Source: Romeriopsis navalis LEGE 11480
GTDB lineage: Bacteria; Cyanobacteriota; Cyanobacteriia; Leptolyngbyales; Leptolyngbyaceae
NCBI RefSeq assembly: GCF_015207035.1
Contig: NZ_JADEXQ010000020.1
Coordinates: forward strand, 1-64,000
Reading direction: 5' to 3'
DNA: 64,000 nucleotides
Part shown: positions 33,549 to 41,571 of the stretch, piece after piece
How positions within the stretch are numbered: the first letter of the stretch is position 1
Layout: each line of letters starts with the position of its first letter
Program-made: the position numbers and the translations under genes
Notes under the pieces: model-generated
What the model saw: the letters and a program-made list of their open reading frames with translations, nothing else
What the model was told of the DNA's origin: nothing
The model's database searches: none

Positions 33549-34187
33549 ATGACCCCTCTCAGCCTTATCCTCTCGCTTTTTCCCAGCATTGTCCTGCTAG
33601 TGACGATCTCGGCCACGATCTCCCTCGTTTTAGCCAATGCCTTACTCCAAGCCATCGCCTCTTTATCCCTACTGCTCTTTGCCCTTTATGGCCTTCCCTT
33701 GCTCACCTATCGCCTCCACCAAATCCTTTACCCGATTCAACCTGGCATCACCTACCTGACCGGCCAAGCCTACAGCCCTTGGTGGGGTAGCCACCAAATT
33801 CAAGTCATTTATATTATCCTGCCGGTTTTAGAAAGAATCCTTCAAGCGATTCCCGGAATATTTTCCTTATGGTTGCGATTGTGGGGGGCAGAAGTCGGCA
33901 GCAATGTTTACTGGACACCCCAAATCGAAATCGCCGATCGTGGCCTCGTGCATATTGGTAATAACGTCGTCTTTGGTTACCAAGTCCGCCTCTTTTCCCA
34001 CGTTGTCAAACCGCGCAAAGACAATCTCATGCTGTATGTGAAACCAATCTCGATCGGTGATAATGCCTTTATTGGCGCAGGCTGTAACCTTGGCCCTGGA
34101 GCAACTGTCGCGACAGACACGATGCTGCCAACCAAAACCGATTTATTCCCAAATCAAACAGTGACAGCCGATGCGACTACTGATTAA
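33549..34187 (+). CDS. Membrane-anchored hexapeptide-repeat acyltransferase-like protein
   Basis: 212 residues. Two N-terminal hydrophobic segments (LILSLFPSIVLLVTISATIS, ALLQAIASLSLLLFALYGLP) are followed by a left-handed beta-helix with hexapeptide repeats: WTPQIEIADRGLVHIGNNVV and then VKPISIGDNAFIGAGCNLGP, GATVATDTML. It looks like a transferase of the CysE/LacA/NRPS-associated membrane type. The last 17 bp overlap the GH3-type gene in another frame, so the two are translationally coupled and probably act in one pathway. An AGGAGG lies 22 bases ahead of the ATG. Confidence 0.8.
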   Translation: MTPLSLILSLFPSIVLLVTISATISLVLANALLQAIASLSLLLFALYGLPLLTYRLHQILYPIQPGITYLTGQAYSPWWGSHQIQVIYIILPVLERILQAIPGIFSLWLRLWGAEVGSNVYWTPQIEIADRGLVHIGNNVVFGYQVRLFSHVVKPRKDNLMLYVKPISIGDNAFIGAGCNLGPGATVATDTMLPTKTDLFPNQTVTADATTD

Positions 34188-35805
34188 AGCATTTGCTTTA
34201 TTGCTAATCCCGATTGCCCATCGCTTTGAACGATCGCTTCAGCAGCCCCAGGTAGTCCAAGCCAAAATGCAGCAGGAGTTAGTCGATCGGCTGATTCAGA
34301 CCGACTACGGTGAGCATTGGAAAATTCAATCGATCGATGATTGGGATAAGCTACCGATAGTGACTTACGATGATCTGCAAAATTGGATTAATTATCCGGA
34401 TACGCATTCCAATCTTGCGCCAGAACCGATAATTTTCTATGAGAAAACCTCCGGCAGTCGAGGTGCATCCAAGCAGATTCCCTATACAAAATCATTGCGT
34501 CGATCGTTCAGCCAGATGTTCTGCGTTTGGGCCTACGATTTGATTCAAAATGTCGCCTTCACCACCGGGAAAGTATATTTTTGTGTCTCACCAAAATTGC
34601 TCCCAGCGGATGGTTTGATCGGTGATAGCAACGGTGCTGATCCCCCTAAATCCCCCTTAGAAAGGGGGACTTTGAAACGTCTAATCCCCCCCTTTTTAAG
34701 GGGGGCTAGGGGGGATCAGAACTCCGCATCCCAACCCTTAACCGCTCAAGAACTCACCCTCCAAACTGACGCTGATTACCTCGATCCCTGGCTCGCCAAA
34801 ATCCTATCCCCCTTCCTCATCACCCTCCCCGATATCCATCGACTCCAAACCCCCGAAGAATTCAAACAGAAGTTAGCCATTCGCCTCATCCAAGCATCCA
34901 ACCTTGAAATCATCTCCATCTGGAATCCTAGCTTCCTCACCATCCTCCTCGACTACATCACCCAGAACCGATCGCAACTCAAATCCCAACTCCAAGACCA
35001 AATCATCCCCCAACGTCTTGCCCTGCTGGATGGCCCAAATATCCCTTGGACAAGACTCTGGCCCCAGCTCAAGCTGATCTCCTGTTGGGATAGCGCGAAT
35101 GCTGCTGATACCGCCTCAGAACTACGATCGCGCTTCCCCTCCGTTTGTATCCAAGGCAAAGGGCTACTCGCCACCGAAGCCCCCATGACTGTGCCATTAT
35201 CGCGGGCACAAGGTTGTGTACCCGTCTTGACGGAGGTGTTCTTTGAATTCGTCTCAGAGTCCGGTGAAATTTTCTTGCTGCATCAGTTGGCACAGGGCGA
35301 AACCTACAGCCTGATTATTTCTCAGAAAGGTGGGCTATATCGTTATCGCATCGGCGATCGTGTTCGAGTCACCCACTTTTATCACCAAACGCCTTGTCTC
35401 GAATTTGTGGGTCGTGAAGGTGGGGTGAGTGATTTGGTTGGTGAGAAGCTGAATCCTGATTTTGTGCAAACAGTTTTGCAAGAATTAGCATTGCCAGAAG
35501 CGTTGTTGAAAACATTGGTGCCGGTTAATCAACCGCTGCATTATGTTCTGTTGCTCGATCAAACCGATGCGCCATTGGAGTCGATTGCTGCAAAACTCGA
35601 TAATTACTTATGCCAGACGCACCACTATGCCCAGGCGCGGGCGTTGGGACAGCTTGAACGGCCAAAGGTCTTGATCAAACCAGATATGGCCGATCGTTGG
35701 ATACAGTTCCGCACCCAAAATGGTTCACGCTGGGGCGACGTGAAAAACGAGTTCTTGTTTAACCAGCCCTTGAGTCAAGCGGATTTGGATTGGTTTCGGC
35801 TTTAA
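34171..35805 (+). CDS. GH3-family acyl-amido synthetase-like protein
   Basis: 544 residues. Typical GH3 features: YEKTSGSRGASKQIPYTKSL (the ATP-binding Ser/Thr-rich loop), then FEFVSESGEIFLLHQLAQGE and LIISQKGGLYRYRIGDRVRV (the YRY-x-GD motif), LEFVGREGGVSDLVGEKLN. GH3 enzymes adenylate carboxylic acids and join them to amino acids; in plants they conjugate hormones. In bacteria they are scattered and mostly uncharacterised. A palindromic 81-bp repeat is inserted in frame within the N-terminal half (about residues 157-183). The 5' end overlaps the acyltransferase gene. Confidence 0.85.
   Translation: MRLLIKAFALLLIPIAHRFERSLQQPQVVQAKMQQELVDRLIQTDYGEHWKIQSIDDWDKLPIVTYDDLQNWINYPDTHSNLAPEPIIFYEKTSGSRGASKQIPYTKSLRRSFSQMFCVWAYDLIQNVAFTTGKVYFCVSPKLLPADGLIGDSNGADPPKSPLERGTLKRLIPPFLRGARGDQNSASQPLTAQELTLQTDADYLDPWLAKILSPFLITLPDIHRLQTPEEFKQKLAIRLIQASNLEIISIWNPSFLTILLDYITQNRSQLKSQLQDQIIPQRLALLDGPNIPWTRLWPQLKLISCWDSANAADTASELRSRFPSVCIQGKGLLATEAPMTVPLSRAQGCVPVLTEVFFEFVSESGEIFLLHQLAQGETYSLIISQKGGLYRYRIGDRVRVTHFYHQTPCLEFVGREGGVSDLVGEKLNPDFVQTVLQELALPEALLKTLVPVNQPLHYVLLLDQTDAPLESIAAKLDNYLCQTHHYAQARALGQLERPKVLIKPDMADRWIQFRTQNGSRWGDVKNEFLFNQPLSQADLDWFRL
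34638..34718 (+). repeat. Palindromic repeat element inserted in frame in the GH3-type gene
   Basis: Outer inverted ends TGATCCCCCTAAATCCCCC and GGGGGGCTAGGGGGGATCA enclose two smaller G/C-rich hairpins. The unit is 81 bp, exactly 27 codons, and adds PPKSPLERGT and IPPFLRGARGD to the protein without breaking the frame. Repeats of this CCCCCTAA...CCCCCTT type are dispersed in many cyanobacterial genomes. It is the only copy found in the window. Confidence 0.85.
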
Positions 35806-35820
35806 GCCTTTTCGTCCAAG

Positions 35821-37074
35821 CTAATTCTTTTCATCTAATAGCCCCACGACATGGTCATACAAATCCTCCTCAGTTTCACCTTTGAGATTCATATCCTTCA
35901 GTTCGATTAAGCCTTGGGCCAACTGTGCGGCACGTTTCTTGTAGCTGTTGTGTGCCGTCAGCAAATCGGTGAAAACCTCTGATTCAATTTGACTACGATT
36001 GGCATCCTCGATCAGGGGGGCCTGATATTCTGTTGCTTCAACGTTATAGCGGAAGAGGAAAATCAATGCCCCACTGGCTTCCTTCAGTTCTTGCTGAAGT
36101 TTGCGGGTGTCGAGATCTAGCCGATCGAAGCCCACTTTCCCCTCAATCCGTAACTCGACGATCGGCTCATCTTCCGGCTTCAGCTTCTGCTTTTTGATCG
36201 CCTTTTGAATCACGCCCAGTGCGGCTTGTTCTAAATCCTCTAGGCTTTCCTGACCATTGGTGTTGTGGCGTAAACGGACAATCGATCGTTGATAATAATC
36301 GCGCTTTAGTTCGGCCTTGATGCCTTCGGCGCTAATTTCGACGAGATACGCACCCCGTTCAAAATCTGCCTCTTGTATGTTATTCGCTTCCAGGGAACCC
36401 GGATTAAAGATCCAACCTTCCACCTCATAGTTCTTATGGATATGGCCCAGACCGAGATAATCGACTCCGACCTCTTTTAACGGCAGTAAGTCGTCGTAGC
36501 GCAATGCGCCCTGATAGCGGGCAATTTGTCCCTCAAGCCCATGATGAAACAGCATCACCGTTTGCCCCTCGTGGGCTGGCACCCGTTCGATCGCCGCTGC
36601 CAAAGACTCGATCGCCCTCGGCGCGGATGAGCCATACCAAGCTGAGCCATACACGCGCACCCCACAATCGAGATCGATGTAGCCCCCATGCATCCCATCC
36701 CAAGGGTCGAACACCACGCCTTCATCCCCTACCGAAGGCTCCAGCAGCGTCATCAATCCATCATCCGCTAAATACCGTAGCCAGTTCGTGCGGGTGCCGT
36801 AGGGCCGATTGTCGTGGTTGCCCTCGATCGCGATGACTGGAATCCCCGCATCTTTGACCATCTCAAAACAATCCTTCGCCTGACCCAGAATCGCTGGTTG
36901 AATCATCCGATGTTCAAACAGATCCCCCGCTACGACGACGAAATCCACCTTTGCGGCGATCGCGTGTTTCTCCAACACATCCTTCAGCGCCAGGTAAAAA
37001 TCCTTCGTCCGAGTCCGACTGTCGTAGTGGTCAAACCCCAAATGCACATCCGCAATATGTAGAAACCGTGCCAT
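35821..37074 (-). CDS. SbcD-like metallophosphoesterase (DNA repair exonuclease)
   Basis: 417 residues from ATG 37074 (MARFLHIADVHLGFDHYDS), chosen for the AAGGGG just upstream on the minus strand; the ORF extends 18 codons further. Metallophosphoesterase motifs in order are DVHLG, AGDLF, EGNHDNR, FHHGLEG and GLGHIHKNY. The C-terminal third is mixed helix and strand. It is related to the nuclease subunit of SbcCD-type complexes, though no SbcC ATPase is adjacent. It cuts DNA ends or hairpins in the characterised relatives. Convergent with the GH3-type gene, with only 15 bp between the stops. Confidence 0.88.
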   Translation of the reverse strand: MARFLHIADVHLGFDHYDSRTRTKDFYLALKDVLEKHAIAAKVDFVVVAGDLFEHRMIQPAILGQAKDCFEMVKDAGIPVIAIEGNHDNRPYGTRTNWLRYLADDGLMTLLEPSVGDEGVVFDPWDGMHGGYIDLDCGVRVYGSAWYGSSAPRAIESLAAAIERVPAHEGQTVMLFHHGLEGQIARYQGALRYDDLLPLKEVGVDYLGLGHIHKNYEVEGWIFNPGSLEANNIQEADFERGAYLVEISAEGIKAELKRDYYQRSIVRLRHNTNGQESLEDLEQAALGVIQKAIKKQKLKPEDEPIVELRIEGKVGFDRLDLDTRKLQQELKEASGALIFLFRYNVEATEYQAPLIEDANRSQIESEVFTDLLTAHNSYKKRAAQLAQGLIELKDMNLKGETEEDLYDHVVGLLDEKN

Positions 37075-37187
37075 CCCCTTATCCCCAATGTGTATGTCGG
37101 GTCCGTTGCTCGCGATACGATGACGCACCGCTAATCAACCAAGCCAAAGACAATCCAGTTCAAAAATACCAATCAAATCTTATCAGA

Positions 37188-37216
37188 TTGGATCAAAAGT
37201 CCGAAGATTGTAGAAT
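37188..37216 (+). promoter_or_regulatory. Sigma70-type promoter of the 38-codon ORF
   Basis: TTGGAT (37188-37193), a 17-bp spacer and TAGAAT (37211-37216), located 55 bp before a small ORF. The only genes downstream on this strand are the 38-codon frame at 37271 and ychF at 37489. Confidence 0.6.
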
Positions 37217-37270
37217 GCAAACGCCAAAATAAAACAATTTCTTCCACCGATCGCCCTGAGGTTTCCCCCC

Positions 37271-37387
37271 ATGACTGAACACACTGGATTTCTCGAAAAT
37301 TGGCAAGATGCGGTTTTTCTTGGCAGCTTCGTGGCCCTCACGCTATTTGTTTTCTGGCGAATTATGGTTAGCGAACCCCGCCAGTGA
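37271..37387 (+). CDS. Small single-span membrane protein candidate
   Basis: A 38-codon frame, too short for most gene finders, reads MTEHTGFLENWQDAVFLG, then SFVALTLFVFWRIM and VSEPRQ. It has one clear transmembrane helix with charged flanks, typical of the tiny subunits of photosynthetic and NDH-1 complexes. I could not match it to a named subunit. Supporting coding status are the good promoter at 37188-37216 and the hydrophobic pattern. There is no strong ribosome-binding site; only a GAG lies about 10 bases upstream. Confidence 0.55.
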   Translation: MTEHTGFLENWQDAVFLGSFVALTLFVFWRIMVSEPRQ

Positions 37388-37488
37388 GCCATCGCCGTTC
37401 TCGACCGTTTGCGCCCCGGTCAGCAAGTGTAATACCATAGTACGCTGGTCTTTTCACCCACTTTTACCTTTCTTCCTACTACAACGTC

Positions 37489-38580
37489 ATGCTTAGAGCC
37501 GGAATTGTTGGTCTTCCCAACGTTGGAAAATCCACGCTATTTAATGCGATCGTCGGTAACGCCAAAGCTCAAGCGGCAAACTTTCCCTTTTGCACGATCG
37601 AGCCGAATGTGGGGATTGTGGCAGTCCCGGACGATCGGCTGAAAGTATTGGCGGAAATTTCAAGTTCAAAAGAAATTCTCCCGGCGCGTGTCGAATTTGT
37701 TGATATTGCCGGGTTAGTCGAAGGGGCAAGCAAAGGTGAAGGCTTAGGCAACCAGTTCCTCGCCAATATCCGTGAAGTGGATGCGATCGTCCATGTCGTC
37801 CGTTGTTTTGAAGACGACGATATTATCCATGTTTCTGGTTCGATCGACCCAATGCGGGATGCGGAAATTATCAACCTAGAACTTTCGCTCTCCGACTTAG
37901 CTCAAGTCGAGAAGCGTTTGGAACGGGCTAAAAAAGACCTCCGTACAAAAAAGGCGACGCAGGCCGAAGTCGATGCCCTTGAAAAGTTGTTTCCTGTCTT
38001 AAATGATGGCAAAACGGCTCGAACTGTTGAGTTGTCCGAAGAAGAAGAATTGGCGATTAAACCGTTGGGACTGCTGACCCGTAAGCCTGTAATTTACGCC
38101 ACAAACGTCTCGGATGAAGAATTGGCTTCAGGTAATGAATTTGTTGAGAAAGTCCGGAAAGTCGCGGCAGATGAAGGCGCGGAAGTTGTCGTGATTTCGG
38201 CCCAGGTTGAATCGGAATTAGTGGAGTTGCCCGATGAAGAGCGGCTGGAATTTCTAGAATCCTTAGGCGTAACAGAAGGCGGTTTGCAGTCACTGATCCG
38301 CGCAACTTATGATCTATTAGGCTTGCAAACCTACTTTACAACTGGCCCCAAAGAAACCCGTGCTTGGACAATTCATCAAGGGATGATGGCACCCCAGGCA
38401 GCGGGTGTGATTCATTCCGACTTCGAGCGCTGTTTTATTCGGGCAGAAACAGTTGCCTATAAAGACCTGGTTGAGCATGGTTCAATGAACGCGGCCAAGG
38501 GCAAGGGGTTAGTGCGGAGTGAAGGTAAGGAATATGTGGTCGCGGAAGGCGATGTGATGGTCTTTTTGACCAGCGCGTAG
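37489..38580 (+). CDS. ychF: Redox-regulated ATPase YchF
   Basis: 363 residues. G-domain motifs: [15 protein letters not shown] (G1), [20 protein letters not shown] (G3), and YATNVSDEE in place of the usual NKxD, the change that gives this Obg-like family ATP rather than GTP preference. A coiled-coil of charged helices (about 130-180) and a C-terminal TGS domain ([19 protein letters not shown] to [11 protein letters not shown]) complete it. It binds ribosomes and modulates oxidative stress responses in E. coli. Followed by its own terminator. Confidence 0.96.
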   Translation: MLRAGIVGLPNVGKSTLFNAIVGNAKAQAANFPFCTIEPNVGIVAVPDDRLKVLAEISSSKEILPARVEFVDIAGLVEGASKGEGLGNQFLANIREVDAIVHVVRCFEDDDIIHVSGSIDPMRDAEIINLELSLSDLAQVEKRLERAKKDLRTKKATQAEVDALEKLFPVLNDGKTARTVELSEEEELAIKPLGLLTRKPVIYATNVSDEELASGNEFVEKVRKVAADEGAEVVVISAQVESELVELPDEERLEFLESLGVTEGGLQSLIRATYDLLGLQTYFTTGPKETRAWTIHQGMMAPQAAGVIHSDFERCFIRAETVAYKDLVEHGSMNAAKGKGLVRSEGKEYVVAEGDVMVFLTSA

Positions 38581-38603
38581 CGAAGACGATATGGCGTTGG
38601 AAT

Positions 38604-38646
38604 ATCGGGATGGATTGCGACGATGTGCAATCCATCCCGATTTTTT
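38604..38646 (+). terminator. Rho-independent terminator of ychF
   Basis: A perfect 15-bp stem (38604-38618 with 38627-38641) around an 8-nt loop, followed by TTTTT. It lies 24 bp after the ychF stop. Confidence 0.9.
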
Positions 38647-38651
38647 GTGCG

Positions 38652-38876
38652 TTATTCGCCGAAAAATATATACCGTAGCCAAGGCTTCCAACCTTGATAG
38701 AGCGCAAACGCTGGCACCATCAACATCATCAGCCCCAAAAAACCAAAAACGCCTAAATACGAGCCGAGCCGCAGTGCGATAAAGCAACCCAAAATCGACA
38801 TCACCCAACCGCCAACAATGCGTTTGCCGATTTGTTGGATATAGTCTTTACCGTTATCTGCCAGATTCATTTTCAT
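38652..38876 (-). CDS. Small membrane protein related to the C-terminal tail of its neighbour
   Basis: 74 residues from ATG 38876 (MNLADNGKDYIQQIGKRIVG is the start of the visible module, just after MK); an upstream in-frame start at 38945 is possible. Two hydrophobic segments: GGWVMSILGCFIALRLGSYL and VFGFLGLMMLMVPAFALYQG. Its tail, G-x-F-G through Y-x-x-W-x-P and a final G-x, follows the same pattern as the C-terminus of the repeat protein encoded next door (GLFGWFALLFAIAPIVRFYK, then FWQP). The two genes are 74 bp apart on the same strand, so they probably make parts of one membrane assembly. Function unknown. Confidence 0.65.
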   Translation of the reverse strand: MKMNLADNGKDYIQQIGKRIVGGWVMSILGCFIALRLGSYLGVFGFLGLMMLMVPAFALYQGWKPWLRYIFFGE

Positions 38877-38950
38877 TGATAATGCCCCTAATGGTGGGAT
38901 TAGTATTCCCGTTCTTGGGTTTAACTCCACATCTGGGGCGATCAATCAGC

Positions 38951-40558
38951 TTATTTGCCAGTCAGTACCAAGTTGATCATCGGTTGCCAGAATTTATAGA
39001 ACCTGACGATCGGTGCGATCGCGAATAGCAGGGCAAACCATCCAAATAAGCCGAATCGCCGCATAAATCGTGGCAGTAACCATAAGATCCCAACGCTAAA
39101 AGCAATCAGAATAATGATCGCTGCGATCACTCGGGCTGGATCTACTTTTGGCTTTTCCGATGAATTGGCCTCGGCTTGGGGGGCAGCTTCACGATAGCCG
39201 CTGGCCATGGCAGAACTTTGGCCATTGGGCCGGAGTTGCGTTGCCGCTGGCTCTGGGGCTGGCTGGTTTGGTTGTTCGGTGCTGCGGGGTTCGGGCTGAC
39301 TGGCTGCGGGGCTGGAGCCGTGCCAAATTGTCGCCTGTTTCATCATAAAGGCCATGCCCTTATCGCTTTTCCGCTTATGAAACTCAACCGCAGTGATGTT
39401 TTCCGAGGCGATGGCTTCTAATTTTTCACCCAGGTGTCCACAAAAAGCCGGGCCATCTAAAAACTGCTTGGTCTGAATGATGATCTTCAGCGTCGTTTCG
39501 TTGAGCTCAACAAAAATTTCCAGATTTTCCCAATCGCTCAGTGCCTGTTTAACAAAGGTTTCGATCGCCCCTAAATTTCCAGTTTTAGCAAGTTCAGTCA
39601 GCGCCTCTATATTGGGACTGTCAGTATTGCGGTTACTTTCAATTGCGGCCTGTTCGCCCATGGGTTGAGGCGTTGAGGCTGTACTTGGTGCAGCAGCATT
39701 GGCGATCGGTCGTGCTTGCGATACTGCCTCTGGGTCAGTATTGTTTGATGCTTGAGTGGGGCGGGCTTCAGGCTGACTCGTCCCTGGGCTGGCGCCGTGC
39801 CAAATTGTCGCCTGTTTCATCATAAAGGCCATACCCTTATCGCTTTTCCGCTTATGAAACTCAACCGCAGTGATGTTTTCCGAGGCGATGGCTTCTAATT
39901 TTTCACCTAGGTGTCCACAAAAAGCCGGGCCATCTAAAAATTGCTTGGTTTGAATGATAATCTTCAGCGTCGTTTCGTTGAGCTCAACAAAAATTTCTAG
40001 ATTTTCCCAATCGCTCAGTACCTGTTTAACAAAGGTTTCGATCGCCCCTAAATTTCCTGCTTTAGCAAGTTCAGTCAGCGCCTCTGGATCGCAATTTTCA
40101 GTATTGTGATCCGGTTCAACAATGGCTTGTTCACTTATCGCTTGAGGTGTCGGTGTGTTGCCTGATGTAGCGGCATCGGATGCTTCTGCTGGTGTGCTTG
40201 GCTGGTGTGCCGTGGCCTCAGGTCCGGTGGCTGCGTTGTCGGGAGCGTTGGGCGTAATTGCGGTAAACCCGGAAGGGCCGGCCTGAAATACTTGAATCCA
40301 GGCACAACTTGATTCACTGCTGCATTTGCCGTACAGTTCTAGACGATCGTCAATGATCCCAATTTGCTGTAATCCTTGGGTGACATACCGACTCAAACTC
40401 GACTGGTCTGGTGTTTGACGACCTTCGAGTAAGATTTTGAGTGTTTTATCTTGTCGGACGGGTTTAACTTTGATGCCTTTTGCATTCAGACTGCGATTAA
40501 GCAGTGTCGCGATCGCTTGAAGATCACCTTTTTTCGCAAGTTCAAGAACCTCAGACAT
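38951..40558 (-). CDS. Repeat-domain protein with three copies of an uncharacterised alpha/beta domain and a membrane tail
   Basis: 535 residues from ATG 40558 (MSEVLELAKKGDLQAI). Three domains of about 95 residues share the pattern: helix E-L-A-K-x-G-[DN]-L-x-A-I, strands T-L-K-I-[IL], and a helix L-D-G-P-A-F-C-G-H-L before a terminal strand with ITAVEFHKRKSDKG. Domains 2 and 3 are almost identical. They are joined by Ala/Ser/Pro-rich linkers. Near the C-terminus are two membrane spans (VIAAIIILIAFSVGILWLLP and FGWFALLFAIAPIVRF). I do not recognise a named family. A soluble paralogue lies at 40668. Confidence 0.8.
   Translation of the reverse strand: MSEVLELAKKGDLQAIATLLNRSLNAKGIKVKPVRQDKTLKILLEGRQTPDQSSLSRYVTQGLQQIGIIDDRLELYGKCSSESSCAWIQVFQAGPSGFTAITPNAPDNAATGPEATAHQPSTPAEASDAATSGNTPTPQAISEQAIVEPDHNTENCDPEALTELAKAGNLGAIETFVKQVLSDWENLEIFVELNETTLKIIIQTKQFLDGPAFCGHLGEKLEAIASENITAVEFHKRKSDKGMAFMMKQATIWHGASPGTSQPEARPTQASNNTDPEAVSQARPIANAAAPSTASTPQPMGEQAAIESNRNTDSPNIEALTELAKTGNLGAIETFVKQALSDWENLEIFVELNETTLKIIIQTKQFLDGPAFCGHLGEKLEAIASENITAVEFHKRKSDKGMAFMMKQATIWHGSSPAASQPEPRSTEQPNQPAPEPAATQLRPNGQSSAMASGYREAAPQAEANSSEKPKVDPARVIAAIIILIAFSVGILWLLPRFMRRFGLFGWFALLFAIAPIVRFYKFWQPMINLVLTGK
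39318..39608 (-). repeat. Direct repeat, copy 1 (291 bp)
   Basis: Nearly identical to 39795-40085, offset 477 bp (159 codons, so in frame). It encodes domain 3 of the repeat protein. Confidence 0.85.
39795..40085 (-). repeat. Direct repeat, copy 2 (291 bp)
   Basis: Partner of 39318-39608, encoding domain 2. Only a handful of mostly silent differences, so the duplication is recent or kept uniform by recombination. Confidence 0.85.
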
Positions 40559-40667
40559 AAGCAAAAAGCATCCACAGAGTTAAAACTGAGCACGGGTAAA
40601 CAGCGGTGATCGTTCACGCGCAATAAACGATAATTACCTTTGCTCAAAGTCGGCAAAGGTAATCGGC

Positions 40668-41345
40668 TTAACGCTGTGGAACGAGGGTCATTTGTTTAAT
40701 TAGAAACGGTTGAGCCGTTGGTGTTTTGCGCTTGTAGAGTGCGACTTCGACAATTCGCGGCGAGGCGATCGTATTCAAGCGACTCCCTAAATCAGCGGCG
40801 AAGGATGGCCCATCCAGAAACTGCTGTGTTTCAATTGTCACCGTCAACAGGCCGGCCTCGTCTAGGTCCACGAAGGCGGCGACGCCAGTGGGTTTTTCCT
40901 CATCAATGTCGGCCCGGTCAATTTGACTAATTAAGTCTTCAACGGCGGCACTGGTAAATCGGCCAATGGCATCGATATCACCTTGCTGACAGAGCAAGGT
41001 GATATTGCCTTCCCCGAAAATCGTTGCGGGGTCGGGATCGGTGGTTTCCCAGCTGCCCGTGGCATTGGAGAAGGCGGAAACCCAATCAATCTCGTCTTGT
41101 CCCGTGCGTTTGCCAAAAATCTCTAAAACGGCAATCTCTGGAATCGCCAGATTGCCAATACCTTTGCTGACGAACCCACTCATTTGTGCTTGGTTTGGTA
41201 CATCAATTCCATCCAAAAGCACCTGCAAAGTTTGCTTATGGGTGGCCACTTTGACCGCAATTCCCTGCGGTGTCAAATGTTTACTCATCAATGCTGCAAC
41301 GGCTTTTGGGTCGCCTTGTTTGGCTAATTCAAGTGCTTGCGTCAT
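40668..41345 (-). CDS. Soluble two-domain paralogue of the repeat protein
   Basis: 225 residues. Domain 1 (MTQALELAKQGDPKAVAALM to VLEIFGKRTGQDEIDWVSAF) and domain 2 (LCQQGDIDAIGRFTSAAVED to FLDGPSFAADLGSRLNTI and VALYKRKT) match the domains of the neighbouring 535-residue protein. It has no membrane segment. The two domains correspond to two different types of repeat in its neighbour, so the pair arose by duplication of a two-domain ancestor. Located 109 bp upstream of the neighbour on the same strand. Function unknown. Confidence 0.75.
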   Translation of the reverse strand: MTQALELAKQGDPKAVAALMSKHLTPQGIAVKVATHKQTLQVLLDGIDVPNQAQMSGFVSKGIGNLAIPEIAVLEIFGKRTGQDEIDWVSAFSNATGSWETTDPDPATIFGEGNITLLCQQGDIDAIGRFTSAAVEDLISQIDRADIDEEKPTGVAAFVDLDEAGLLTVTIETQQFLDGPSFAADLGSRLNTIASPRIVEVALYKRKTPTAQPFLIKQMTLVPQR

Positions 41346-41571
41346 TTACTATCCACCCAAGAATCAATTTCAGTAACTGTAATAATTAACTGGCACATCA
41401 CTCAATCAACCGATTGCTTCAGCGGTGATCGATCGAGCGTGATTCCAGCTTATGAAGCGAACCTGAGCCCTTCCAGAGAAATGCTACGGTAAACGATTAA
41501 AAAAATGGTCAGATTTTGCCAATCGATTCCGCATATATTCCCTTGTCGATCGCGGGTTTACAGTAGCATTA

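Noticed and set aside
33407-33790. 127-codon plus frame overlapping the acyltransferase gene start
   Set aside because: Low-complexity Pro/Ser/His sequence in another frame of a gene with clear hexapeptide repeats.
34638-34718. The G/C-rich palindrome as a terminator or CRISPR repeat
   Set aside because: It lies inside an open reading frame, keeps the frame and occurs once, so it is a dispersed repeat element, not a terminator or array.
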